Origin: an uncultured Allomuricauda sp.
Lineage (GTDB): Bacteria; Bacteroidota; Bacteroidia; Flavobacteriales; Flavobacteriaceae
Assembly (NCBI RefSeq): GCF_947501165.1
Contig: NZ_CANMUU010000002.1
Coordinates: 806,001 to 870,000, forward strand
DNA length: 64,000 bases
Reading direction: 5' to 3'
Below, piece by piece: positions 28,007-36,724 of this stretch (position 1 is the stretch's first letter; each line of letters starts with the position of its first letter). The position numbers and the translations under genes were made by a program. The notes beneath the pieces are model-generated. The model was not told where the DNA came from. It worked only from the letters and a program-made list of their open reading frames with translations, and did not search any database.

Positions 28007-29128
28007 ATGAAAAAATTTGTAGTGCCAACCTTGTTGTTGGTTTTTGCCTTTTACGGTCTATCTTCATGGACTACCAATGAAACCTCCGAAGACCTTACCG
28101 CCAATTTTATTTATGGGAATCCTGAAATTGGTTCCATCAATGCTTTAAGTTTTGGTCCTGAAGGATTACTATTCGTTGGAGATTCTGAAAATGCCATGGT
28201 TTATGCGCTGGATACTAAAGATATCAGTGAAAAAGGGAATGCAGATGAAATCAATATCAGAAAGTTTGACCAAATGATAGCTGCATCATTGGGCACCACT
28301 GAAGACAAAATCAGAATTAGTGATATGGCCGTAAATCCAAAGTCAAAAACCCCATATTTTGCAGTAAGTATGGAAGATGGCACAACAGTGCTTCTTCGAT
28401 TGAAAGGTGAAACCCTGGAAAATGTATCCCTAAAAGAGATTAGCTATTCCAAAATTTCGCTAAATGATGCCATTGATTCAGATGCCAAGGATAGAAGAGG
28501 AAGACCGCGAAGGGTCTGGGCCATCGCTGATTTAAAATTTCATGGAGACCGTATTTTGGTATCAGGACTCTCCAACAAAGAATTTGCTTCTACTTTAAGA
28601 AGTATCCCTTTTCCATTTACAGATTCGCAGGACCAAACTTCCCTTGAAATCTGGCATGCGGCCCATGGTCAATACGAAACTCATGCCCCGATTAAGACCT
28701 TCGACGTAGTTTCTTTAAATAATCAAGACTATTTGATGGCAAGCTATACCTGTACTCCTTTGGTTCTGTTTCCAATGAGCGAACTCGAAAATGGGAAACA
28801 CATTAAGGGTCGTACTGTTGCCGAACTGGGAGCAGGCAACTCTCCTTTAGATATGATATCCTACAAAAAAGAGGGCAAGCAATACTTTTTAATGTCCAAT
28901 ACCAACCGTCCTGTAATGCGATTGGATTACGAGGACATTGCCGGCTTCAAAGAGACCTTGACCGAGCCGGTAAACGAATTTGCCGTGGCCACTGGTGTTC
29001 CTTATGACAATCTTCCTTTTCCCTACGTTCAGCAAATGGATAATTTGGATGATTCCAATGTGCTTTATATACAAAGAACAGGAAGCGGTGAATTGGTATT
29101 GCGCAGCAGATCTACCAAATGGATGTGA
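28007..29128 (+). CDS. Secreted propeller-like protein of unknown function
   Basis: 373 residues with a signal peptide (residues ~4-20). The body has repeated beta-strand segments that look like a propeller: INALSFGPEGLLFVGDSENAMVYALD, ISDMAVNPKSKTPYFAVS, VWAIADLKFHGDRILVSGLSN and the C-terminal VLYIQRTGSGELVLRSR. I recognise no catalytic motif. Its 3' end overlaps the start of the next gene by ten bases, so the two are translationally coupled and probably act together outside the cytoplasm. Confidence 0.75.
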   Translation: MKKFVVPTLLLVFAFYGLSSWTTNETSEDLTANFIYGNPEIGSINALSFGPEGLLFVGDSENAMVYALDTKDISEKGNADEINIRKFDQMIAASLGTTEDKIRISDMAVNPKSKTPYFAVSMEDGTTVLLRLKGETLENVSLKEISYSKISLNDAIDSDAKDRRGRPRRVWAIADLKFHGDRILVSGLSNKEFASTLRSIPFPFTDSQDQTSLEIWHAAHGQYETHAPIKTFDVVSLNNQDYLMASYTCTPLVLFPMSELENGKHIKGRTVAELGAGNSPLDMISYKKEGKQYFLMSNTNRPVMRLDYEDIAGFKETLTEPVNEFAVATGVPYDNLPFPYVQQMDNLDDSNVLYIQRTGSGELVLRSRSTKWM

Positions 29129-30213
29129 TTTACCCTTACTCAATCATAAACAAAAAGATCAAGTTATCCTTGGTCTTTTTTTGTGTTGCCCTTTTCTTTA
29201 ATTGTGCAAAAAACAAGTCTTCGGAAAACATCCATGTTAACTACAGTAATGGAAAGGCAGTAAGTGTAGCATTTGAAACAGAGGAATCTCCTGGGTATGC
29301 CTTGTATTTGAAAAAAAATAATCTAAGCCCAATTTTGGGCGATCTTACCTGTGAAAAGGAAACCTGTACCTTTATTCCTATTGTTCCATTTACCGCAGGT
29401 CAAACCTATGAGATACGAAAAAATAAAAAACTCATTGGATCTTTTACAATAGACCGTTTTCGCAAACAAAAGAATCCAGAACTTATTGCAATTTATCCTT
29501 CGGTGGACACCGTACCTCAAAATCTTTTAAAAATGTATTTTGTGTTCTCTCAACCCATGCAGCATTCCAAAAGTGCCTTGGATTTCATTTCGGTTTTTGA
29601 TAACACATTACAAAAGGAATCTGATATTTTTCTGGAAATGCAGACTGAACTTTGGAATAAAGAGCATACTAGACTAACTCTTTGGTTGGACCCTGGTAGA
29701 ATTAAGACGGATTTGATACCAAATCGGGAAAAAGGACCTCCCCTTCTGCAAAAGCACCGTTATACCATTTCGATAGATAGTCTATGGACTTCTGAGCAGG
29801 GCTATCCCTTGGCCAGAAAGTACATTAAAACGCTAAATGTTGTTGGAAAGGATTCACAAAGGCCCAATCCAAAGCTATGGGATGTTAATATTCCCAGAGC
29901 AAATACCAAAAATCCATTGGAAATTCGTTTTAACGAGCCTATGGACGCTGTTTTAATATTAGAAACTATTCAGGTCAAAAACCGTGAGGGCGAATTAATG
30001 GAAGGTACTTTTTCTCTTTTGGAGAATGAATTGAAGCTAGAGTTTAAACCAAAAGAAAAATGGGTTCCAGGAAAATACTCTGTTCACGTCAACCCAGTTC
30101 TTGAGGATTTAGCTGGAAACAATCTAGAACGTCTTTTTGATACAGATCTTTCCGATAATAGTGTGGATACAAAATCAACCGAAAACACATTGAACTTCAG
30201 TATTGAGCGTTAA
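29119..30213 (+). CDS. Lipoprotein with two Ig-like (SbsA/Big_5-type) domains
   Basis: 364 residues from ATG 29119. A hydrophobic segment ends in LFFNC, a lipobox at about residue 29. Two Big_5-like domains follow: one begins near PELIAIYPSVDTVPQNLLKMYFVFSQPM, the second near NPLEIRFNEPMDAVLILETIQV and ends in LEDLAGNNLERLF, the usual closing strand of this fold. It would sit on a membrane facing the periplasm or outside. It overlaps the propeller-like gene by ten bases and is closed by a terminator, making a two-gene unit whose task I cannot name. Confidence 0.78.
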   Translation: MDVIYPYSIINKKIKLSLVFFCVALFFNCAKNKSSENIHVNYSNGKAVSVAFETEESPGYALYLKKNNLSPILGDLTCEKETCTFIPIVPFTAGQTYEIRKNKKLIGSFTIDRFRKQKNPELIAIYPSVDTVPQNLLKMYFVFSQPMQHSKSALDFISVFDNTLQKESDIFLEMQTELWNKEHTRLTLWLDPGRIKTDLIPNREKGPPLLQKHRYTISIDSLWTSEQGYPLARKYIKTLNVVGKDSQRPNPKLWDVNIPRANTKNPLEIRFNEPMDAVLILETIQVKNREGELMEGTFSLLENELKLEFKPKEKWVPGKYSVHVNPVLEDLAGNNLERLFDTDLSDNSVDTKSTENTLNFSIER

Positions 30214-30216
30214 AAA

Positions 30217-30251
30217 AGAAAGTGCCTAGGAAAACACCCGGGCACTTTTTT
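30217..30251. terminator. Bidirectional terminator between convergent genes
   Basis: AAAGTGCC (30219-30226) pairs with GGCACTTT (30241-30248), with a loop of 14 bases. It has T-runs on the + strand after the stem and A-runs before it, so it can serve both the Ig-like lipoprotein gene and the DUF2911 gene. Confidence 0.75.
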
Positions 30252-30269
30252 AGGTATAAAAGAATATGC

Positions 30270-31382
30270 TTAGTTGATTGCTTCTCCTTTTTCTGCTTTG
30301 GCAATATTTGCAGCAACTCGGTCTTTGTTGGCTTGCGCCGGCGCATTATCCATTGCAATTTTTAGATGTTTTAGAGTGGATTTGTTATCCCCCAAAGCCG
30401 AATATCCTCTTGCCAATCCATAATGAACAGGCCAGGTTCCTTTATGCGCTTTTGCATTCCATTTAAAGATTTCCAAGGCTTCGTCGTTTTTTCCTTGAGC
30501 AATCAATTGTCTACCATAGCCATGAACTTGGAAAACGGTCCCTAATGGCAAGGCTTCTTCCATTAGAGCCTTGGCCTCTGTAGTTTTACCTTGTTTTGCC
30601 AAAATTTGGGATTTTATATTCAAGTTATTGAACGTCTTTTGGCTGAAGAATTGACCTGCAATAGCAGCATCCGCCCATGAGAGCGCCTCATCCAAGTCGC
30701 CATCATTATTCAATGCAAAGTTTGCAGCTTGTTCCCAACTCTGTCTGGCAAAACCTGGTGTGGTTTGCAATTGTTTACGTACTTCCGTCAAAACGTTGTT
30801 GGTCACATCAGTTTCAATCTTGAATGGAATCTGTTTCTTTTCCCAGCTTAGTGCAACAACCGCTGAATTAGCATCAACAGTATTGAAACCATAGGTTAAC
30901 TGTTCAACATGAGAAATTTCCTCTGTTTTAGTATCAACCCGGAGTACATCTTCTTCGGGTTTGTAAAAATAACTTCCCCAGGCATTATAATTTTTGGAAA
31001 AAATCACTGTCGCCGTATTGTCTTCGTTGACTATCATATGTAGTCCATACTTTCCTGCAGGCAAAGTTTTTCCGTTAATGCTAAGGTCATGGGATGTTTT
31101 GAAAATGGTGTTTTCGTTGGCGCCTGCTCTCCATGGAGATTCAGAGGCGGTGCCAAATCCTAAGTTGTTCATACCATAGGGCACCAAAGCCCCCCATATT
31201 TCGCGGTCATTTACACTAGGACGGGAGTAAACAATGGTAACGTCGGTGTTTCCAATACGCTGCATCACTTTAGCCATTTGACTGCCGCGTGGTAAAAAGT
31301 TCAATTGAGCGGTGGAAGATGTTGATGAGAATAAAATTGCTAGAAAAAAAATGGCAGAAATAGCCGAGTAACATTTTTTCAT
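30270..31382 (-). CDS. DUF2911 protein with C-terminal TPR-like region
   Basis: 370 residues with a signal peptide (to about STAQ). The DUF2911 domain spans ~30-190: VYSRPSVNDREIWGALVPYG, WRAGANENTIFKTSHDLSINGKTLPAG split around these residues, and KNYNAWGSYFY. Residues ~215-365 are helical TPR-like repeats (ALSWADAAIAG, AKALMEEALPLG, ALEIFKWNAKAHKG). The family is common in Bacteroidota, secreted, and of unknown function. It is convergent with the propeller/Ig pair and shares the terminator. Its 5' region is the long leader shared with leuC. Confidence 0.88.
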   Translation of the reverse strand: MKKCYSAISAIFFLAILFSSTSSTAQLNFLPRGSQMAKVMQRIGNTDVTIVYSRPSVNDREIWGALVPYGMNNLGFGTASESPWRAGANENTIFKTSHDLSINGKTLPAGKYGLHMIVNEDNTATVIFSKNYNAWGSYFYKPEEDVLRVDTKTEEISHVEQLTYGFNTVDANSAVVALSWEKKQIPFKIETDVTNNVLTEVRKQLQTTPGFARQSWEQAANFALNNDGDLDEALSWADAAIAGQFFSQKTFNNLNIKSQILAKQGKTTEAKALMEEALPLGTVFQVHGYGRQLIAQGKNDEALEIFKWNAKAHKGTWPVHYGLARGYSALGDNKSTLKHLKIAMDNAPAQANKDRVAANIAKAEKGEAIN

Positions 31383-31470
31383 TGGTTCGTTTTTGATTTT
31401 GTTAATGAATAAACTGTAAAGGTTGTGGCTCTAAAGTAGAAACGTGATTGTTTATTTGACGTTACAGCAA

Positions 31471-31500
31471 TGTTAAAATAAAGGCCAACCTGTTAAAATA
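31471..31500. repeat. Two 10-bp direct repeats TGTTAAAATA, 20 bases apart
   Basis: TGTTAAAATA occurs at 31471-31480 and again at 31491-31500, exactly two helical turns apart. It contains the half-site TGTTAA of the dyad at 31539-31559. Confidence 0.6.
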
Positions 31501-31538
31501 CAGAGTTTTAAGAGGGTATTATATTAATAGGTAGACAC

Positions 31539-31559
31539 TGTGTTAAATACGTTAACACA
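31539..31559. promoter_or_regulatory. Perfect dyad TGTGTTAA-N5-TTAACACA upstream of leuC
   Basis: TGTGTTAA (31539-31546) and TTAACACA (31552-31559) are exact reverse complements with a 5-bp spacer. Together with the two upstream half-sites this looks like a binding region for a dimeric regulator. Whether it controls leuC (+) or the DUF2911 gene (-) cannot be told. Confidence 0.5.
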
Positions 31560-31795
31560 AATGAAGGTAAGTTCTTATCGGTGTTTACTTTGGAATTTGA
31601 TGAGAGACAAAAAAGTCATCAAAACGAAGAAGTAGAAAATCATTTTAGGTAGGAAATATCATAAATCATAAGTCTTCTTGAGCTCGAAATATTTGAATCG
31701 AAATCGTTGGACATCGTAATTTCAATTCCTTTGTATTGGCTTCTTTTTACCTTAAAATTACTTTTATCCGTTATTAAAAGTTTATTATTTAGGTG

Positions 31796-33205
31796 ATGAG
31801 CAAAACTCTTTTTGACAAAGTTTGGGACTCCCATGTGGTACACCATATCGAAAATGGACCTGATGTCCTTTTTATTGACAGGCACTTGGTTCATGAGGTA
31901 ACAAGTCCGGTAGCATTTCTTGGGCTCAAAAACCGGGGAATAAAAGTACTCTATCCAGAACGCACGTTTGCAACCGCAGATCATAATACCCCAACCCGCA
32001 ATCAACATTTGCCCGTTAAGGACAAGCTATCGGCCAACCAGTTGAAAGCGCTTGAGGAAAATGCAAAAGCACATGATATTCCATATTGGGGACTTGGGCA
32101 TGAAAAGAATGGAATTGTTCACGTAATTGGTCCTGAAAACGGCATTACCGTGCCGGGAGCGACTATTGTATGTGGCGACTCGCATACTTCAACTCACGGG
32201 GCTTTTGGTGCTATAGCCTTTGGTATCGGGACCAGTGAGGTGGAAATGGTCCTCTCTACGCAGTGCATTATGCAGCCTAAACCTAAAAGTATGCGGATTA
32301 CAATCAATGGGGAACTGAATAATGCAGTCACTCCAAAAGATGTTGCCCTCTACATCATATCTCAACTAACTACTTCAGGAGCCACAGGATATTTTGTGGA
32401 ATACGCTGGCGAAGTATTTAGAAACATGTCCATGGAAGGAAGAATGACGGTGTGCAACCTAAGTATAGAGATGGGTGCCCGTGGAGGAATGATAGCACCT
32501 GATAGTGCCACGTACGAATACATAAAAGGAAGAGAATACACTCCCAAAGACAAGGACTGGGATAAAGCCATGGAATATTGGAATACCTTGTATTCTGATA
32601 ATGATGCAGCATTCCACAAAGAGATATCTTTTAATGCTTCTGATATCGAGCCCATGATTACCTATGGCACAAATCCAGGAATGGGCATCGGAATCCAGAG
32701 CGGTATTCCTACAGCAAAAGCTATGGATGCAGGAGCTGCAACCTATCAAAAATCTTTAGCCTACATGGACTTTAACGAAGGTGAGGCGATGATTGGTAAG
32801 CCCATAGATTTTGTGTTCTTAGGAAGTTGTACCAATGGCCGGATTGAAGATTTTAGAGCCTTTGCATCCATCATAAAAGGTAGAAAAAAAGCCGAAAATG
32901 TAACAGCATGGTTGGTACCTGGTTCTCACAAAGTGGAAGAAGCGATTAAAGCAGAAGGTATTTTGGATATTCTCAATGAATCTGGATTCGAATTGCGCGA
33001 ACCCGGTTGTTCCGCATGTTTGGCCATGAATGATGATAAGATTCCAGCAGGAAAATATGCGGTAAGTACTTCAAATCGGAATTTTGAAGGCAGACAAGGC
33101 CCAGGTGCAAGAACATTGTTGGCTAGTCCTTTAGTGGCAGCGGCGGCGGCGGTAACTGGAAAGGTAACAGACCCCAGAGAACTAATGGAGCTTCAAGAAG
33201 CATAA
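31796..33205 (+). CDS. leuC: 3-isopropylmalate dehydratase, large subunit
   Basis: 469 residues. The start [48 protein letters not shown], and the 4Fe-4S ligands in [11 protein letters not shown] and GCSACLAMN are those of the aconitase-family LeuC. With LeuD it converts 2-isopropylmalate to 3-isopropylmalate in leucine synthesis. ATG 31796 is preferred to the GTG one codon upstream. It is first in leuC-leuD-leuA-leuB; gap to leuD about 104 bases. Confidence 0.96.
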   Translation: MSKTLFDKVWDSHVVHHIENGPDVLFIDRHLVHEVTSPVAFLGLKNRGIKVLYPERTFATADHNTPTRNQHLPVKDKLSANQLKALEENAKAHDIPYWGLGHEKNGIVHVIGPENGITVPGATIVCGDSHTSTHGAFGAIAFGIGTSEVEMVLSTQCIMQPKPKSMRITINGELNNAVTPKDVALYIISQLTTSGATGYFVEYAGEVFRNMSMEGRMTVCNLSIEMGARGGMIAPDSATYEYIKGREYTPKDKDWDKAMEYWNTLYSDNDAAFHKEISFNASDIEPMITYGTNPGMGIGIQSGIPTAKAMDAGAATYQKSLAYMDFNEGEAMIGKPIDFVFLGSCTNGRIEDFRAFASIIKGRKKAENVTAWLVPGSHKVEEAIKAEGILDILNESGFELREPGCSACLAMNDDKIPAGKYAVSTSNRNFEGRQGPGARTLLASPLVAAAAAVTGKVTDPRELMELQEA

Positions 33206-33272
33206 TATTTGCAATGACCAATATACAAAGGTCAATGAACAAAGGCTACACAATAGGGTTGCAAAGAAATTA

Positions 33273-33300
33273 TTGATAATTGGAAATTGATATTTGATAA
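33273..33300. repeat. Short TTGATA repeats between leuC and leuD
   Basis: TTGATA occurs at 33273, 33287 and 33294 in an AT-rich gap. Similar degenerate strings are common in flavobacterial intergenic DNA; no function is implied. Confidence 0.35.
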
Positions 33301-33309
33301 CTGAAAAAA

Positions 33310-33906
33310 ATGGCATACGATAAATTCAGCATATTAACCAGTAGTGCAGTTCCATTGCCCATAGAAAATGTGGATACGGACCAAATCATACCTGCACGTT
33401 TTCTGAAGGCGACAGAACGTAAAGGTTTTGGCGACAACTTATTTAGGGATTGGAGATACAATTCCGACAATACACCTAAAGAGCATTTTGTTCTAAACAA
33501 CCCTATCTACTCTGGTAAAATTCTTGTTGGAGGAAAGAACTTTGGCTCTGGCTCATCTAGGGAACATGCGGCTTGGGCTGTATATGATTATGGTTTCCGT
33601 TGTGTGGTTTCCAGCTTCTTTGCGGATATTTTCCGAAATAATTGCCTTAACATAGGAGTGCTTCCAGTTCAAGTAAGCGCTGAGTACTTGGATAAGATAT
33701 TCAAGGCTATTGAGGCCAATCCCAAAACCGAAATTGAAGTAAATCTTCCCGAACAACGCATTAGCATACTAGAAACGGGAGAAAGTGAAAGCTTTGCCAT
33801 CAACGATTATAAAAAGCAAAATATGCTCAACGGTTTCGATGATATCGATTATCTCTTGAACATTAAAAACGATATTCAGCAATTTGCGCAGAACACTCCG
33901 CTATAA
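33310..33906 (+). CDS. leuD: 3-isopropylmalate dehydratase, small subunit
   Basis: 198 residues of the swivel domain: PIENVDTDQIIPARFLK, LVGGKNFGSGSSREHAAWA, and the C-terminal NDYKKQNMLNGFDDIDYLL. It forms the active isomerase with LeuC. The gene lies 104 bases after leuC and 33 bases before leuA on the same strand. Confidence 0.96.
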   Translation: MAYDKFSILTSSAVPLPIENVDTDQIIPARFLKATERKGFGDNLFRDWRYNSDNTPKEHFVLNNPIYSGKILVGGKNFGSGSSREHAAWAVYDYGFRCVVSSFFADIFRNNCLNIGVLPVQVSAEYLDKIFKAIEANPKTEIEVNLPEQRISILETGESESFAINDYKKQNMLNGFDDIDYLLNIKNDIQQFAQNTPL

Positions 33907-33939
33907 CTTCTGATACACAATTGGGTTAGAACCGCGAAA

Positions 33940-35457
33940 ATGGAAAGAAGAACGGTTGAAATCATGGATACCACCTTAAGGGATGGTGAGCAAACTTCTG
34001 GGGTTTCCTTTTCCTCTTCGGAAAAGCTGACTTTGGCCAAACTGCTACTGGAAGAGCTTAAGGTAGATCGTATTGAAGTAGCTTCTGCTCGCGTTTCCGA
34101 TGGAGAATTCAATGCCGTAAAAAACATAACCGATTGGGCAAAGACCGAAGGGTATATTTCCAAGGTGGAGGTACTCACTTTTGTAGACGGAGGGGTTTCC
34201 TTGGAATGGATGGAAAAAGCAGGTGCCAAAGTCCAGAATTTATTGACCAAAGGATCACTAAATCATCTTACTCATCAACTTAAAAAAACACCTGAACAGC
34301 ATTTTAGCGCTATTAAGGATGTTATTGAAAAAGCCCAACACATAGGCATTGAGACAAACGTGTATCTTGAGGATTGGAGTAATGGTATGCGAAATTCCAA
34401 GGAATATGTTTTCCAATTCCTGGATTTTCTCACCAACCAACACATCAAACGGGTTCTTTTACCGGATACCCTCGGAATACTCACCCATTTTGAAGCAAGT
34501 GAGTTTTTAACTGAAATTGTTCAGCGCTATCCTAACACACATTTTGATTTTCATGGGCATAATGATTATGATTTGAGCGTAGCGAATGTCATGGAAGCTC
34601 TTAAGGCTGGTTGCCATGGCTTGCACTTAACTGTAAACGGTATGGGTGAACGTGCAGGAAATGCACCATTGGCCAGTGTAGTTGCGGTCGTAAATGATTT
34701 CATGCCAGAAATAAGCATAGGTGTAAAAGAATCGTCCCTTTTTAAAGTTAGCAAATTAGTATCTGCCTTCACCGGTTTTGGAATACCTGACAATAAACCC
34801 ATTGTTGGAGATAATGTTTTTACTCAAACAGCTGGAATACATGCAGATGGAGATAATAAAAAGAATCTTTACTTTAATGATTTGTTGCCTGAAAGATTTG
34901 GAAGAAAACGCAAATATGCTTTAGGAAAAACCTCTGGAAAAGCCAATATCCAAAAGAACCTTCAGGAATTGGGACTAACCTTAAATGATGAAGAACTAAA
35001 AAAGGTTACAGAAAGAATTATTGAATTGGGCGATAAGAAAGAAAGAGTGACCAAAGACGATTTGCCCTATATCATTTCAGACGTCCTAGATTCAGATTTG
35101 TACCAACAACGCGTTTTTGTGAAGTCTTATGTGTTGACCCATTCAAAAGGGTTAAAACCATCCACTACCCTATCCATAGAAATTGATGGAAAATCCTATG
35201 AGGAAAATGCCCAAGGAGATGGACAGTTTGATGCATTTATTAATGCTTTGCAAAAGGTGTACAAAAAAGAAGGGGTGGAATTACCCAAATTAGTGGACTA
35301 CGCAGTACGTATACCACCAGGAAGCACCTCGGATGCTCTTTGTGAGACCATCATTACCTGGAAAACCAAGGAAAAAGACTTTACAACGCGTGGATTGGAT
35401 TCTGACCAAACGGTATCTGCTATAAAAGCCACGGAAAAAATGCTCAACCTCTTTTGA
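33940..35457 (+). CDS. leuA: 2-isopropylmalate synthase
   Basis: 505 residues. The N-terminal DRE-TIM barrel carries IMDTTLRDGEQTSGVSFS (catalytic Arg and metal Asp), FHGHNDYDLSVANVMEALKAG (metal His-x-His) and VNGMGERAGNA. The C-terminal ~120 residues form the LeuA allosteric domain (PSTTLSIEIDGKSYEENAQGDGQFDAFINAL split around these residues, then KEKDFTTRGLDSDQT). It condenses acetyl-CoA with 2-oxoisovalerate. A related enzyme, citramalate synthase, has the same architecture, but the position between leuD and leuB argues for LeuA. The regulatory domain suggests feedback by the end product. Confidence 0.9.
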   Translation: MERRTVEIMDTTLRDGEQTSGVSFSSSEKLTLAKLLLEELKVDRIEVASARVSDGEFNAVKNITDWAKTEGYISKVEVLTFVDGGVSLEWMEKAGAKVQNLLTKGSLNHLTHQLKKTPEQHFSAIKDVIEKAQHIGIETNVYLEDWSNGMRNSKEYVFQFLDFLTNQHIKRVLLPDTLGILTHFEASEFLTEIVQRYPNTHFDFHGHNDYDLSVANVMEALKAGCHGLHLTVNGMGERAGNAPLASVVAVVNDFMPEISIGVKESSLFKVSKLVSAFTGFGIPDNKPIVGDNVFTQTAGIHADGDNKKNLYFNDLLPERFGRKRKYALGKTSGKANIQKNLQELGLTLNDEELKKVTERIIELGDKKERVTKDDLPYIISDVLDSDLYQQRVFVKSYVLTHSKGLKPSTTLSIEIDGKSYEENAQGDGQFDAFINALQKVYKKEGVELPKLVDYAVRIPPGSTSDALCETIITWKTKEKDFTTRGLDSDQTVSAIKATEKMLNLF

Positions 35458-35537
35458 TTCATTGGAGTATAAATTTATATGTGCATTAACCATTGAGAAA
35501 AACCATATTGAAAACTGTATACTAATAACTCAACCAA

Positions 35538-36596
35538 ATGAAATTCAACATAGCCCTTTTAGCTGGAGACGGAATAGGTCCAGAAGTAATAGACCAAGCT
35601 GTAAAAGTATCCAATGCCATTGCAGAGAAATTTGGACATGAAATCAATTGGACACCAGCGCTAACTGGGGCTGCTGCAATAGATGCCGTAGGAAATCCCT
35701 ATCCGGATGAAACCCATGAAATTTGTGAGGCTGCGGATGCCGTTTTATTTGGAGCCATAGGTCATCCCCGTTTTGATAATGATCCTTCCGCCAAAGTAAG
35801 ACCCGAACAAGGTTTGTTGAAAATGCGTCAAAAGTTGGGATTGTTTGCCAATGTAAGACCGACGTTTACATTTCCTTCACTTATTGATAAATCACCCTTG
35901 AAAAAGGATCGTATTGAAGGAACAGATTTAGTGTTTTTACGTGAATTGACAGGTGGAATCTACTTTGGGAAACGAGGTCGTGAAGACGATGGAAACACAG
36001 CATATGATACCTGCACCTATACCCGAGCAGAAGTTCAGCGTTTGGCCAAAAAAGGATTTGAAATGGCCATGCAACGTTCTAAAAAGCTATGTTGTGTAGA
36101 CAAAGCCAATGTTTTGGAAACGTCCCGATTATGGCGAGAAACCGTTCAAGCCTTAGAAAAAGACTATCCAGAAGTAGAGGTTTCCTATGAGTTTGTGGAT
36201 GCTGTGGCCATGCGTCTCATTCAATGGCCAAATTCATATGATGTGCTTATCACAGAGAATCTTTTTGGAGATGTGCTTACAGACGAAGCCTCGGTAATCT
36301 CAGGTTCCATGGGTTTGATGCCATCAGCTTCTTTGGGCGAAAAAACATCTCTTTTTGAACCTATACATGGTTCTTATCCTCAGGCTGCAGGAAAGGACAT
36401 CGCTAACCCTCTGGCCACAGTACTATCAGCAGCCATGATGTTTGAAACTGCATTTGGATTGCAAAAGGAAGCGGAAGCCATTCGAGATGTTGTCAACAAA
36501 TCACTTTCTGAGGGAATTGTTACCGAAGATTTGGCAGAAGGTGGCAAAGCCTTTAAAACCTCAGAGATTGGAGATTGGTTAGCGAAAAACATTTAA
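35538..36596 (+). CDS. leuB: 3-isopropylmalate dehydrogenase
   Basis: 352 residues. LLAGDGIGPEVI, FGAIGHPRFD (a variation of the usual LGAVGGP), RPEQGLLKMRQKLGLFANVRP, FLRELTGGIYFGKRGR, CVDKANVLETSRLWRE and the substrate/metal loop NLFGDVLTDEASVISGSMGL are diagnostic. It oxidises and decarboxylates 3-isopropylmalate with NAD. It is last in the leuCDAB operon, 80 bases after leuA. Confidence 0.96.
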   Translation: MKFNIALLAGDGIGPEVIDQAVKVSNAIAEKFGHEINWTPALTGAAAIDAVGNPYPDETHEICEAADAVLFGAIGHPRFDNDPSAKVRPEQGLLKMRQKLGLFANVRPTFTFPSLIDKSPLKKDRIEGTDLVFLRELTGGIYFGKRGREDDGNTAYDTCTYTRAEVQRLAKKGFEMAMQRSKKLCCVDKANVLETSRLWRETVQALEKDYPEVEVSYEFVDAVAMRLIQWPNSYDVLITENLFGDVLTDEASVISGSMGLMPSASLGEKTSLFEPIHGSYPQAAGKDIANPLATVLSAAMMFETAFGLQKEAEAIRDVVNKSLSEGIVTEDLAEGGKAFKTSEIGDWLAKNI

Positions 36597-36724
36597 ACAA
36601 GTCCCCTTCATAAATTAAAAATAAGTATCTATCAATTCATAGACCTGACACATCAATCGAGGGTATAATAGGGTATTTCTCTGTATTAGATTTGACTTCA
36701 TATTAATTGTGAACAAGTCTAATC

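Larger units (their letters stand above)
31383..31795. other. 413-bp intergenic region between DUF2911 and leuC
   Basis: No gene is supported. It holds a perfect dyad at 31539-31559, two phased TGTTAAAATA copies (31471 and 31491), and a 7-bp AT-rich hairpin at 31760-31781 (ACTTTTA / TAAAAGT) followed by TTATTATTT just before leuC, which could be an attenuator-like structure. A 24-codon frame at 31561-31635 has leucine codons but no leucine run. No clean TTG-N20-TAnnTTTG promoter is seen for leuC. Confidence 0.6.

Noticed and set aside
31561-31635. 24-codon frame upstream of leuC as a leucine leader peptide
   Set aside because: It has three leucine codons, two adjacent, but no run of leucines and no clear alternative hairpins with it; too weak to call.
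33206-33309. TTGATA repeats as a regulatory array between leuC and leuD
   Set aside because: Spacing is irregular and such AT-rich strings are common in these genomes.
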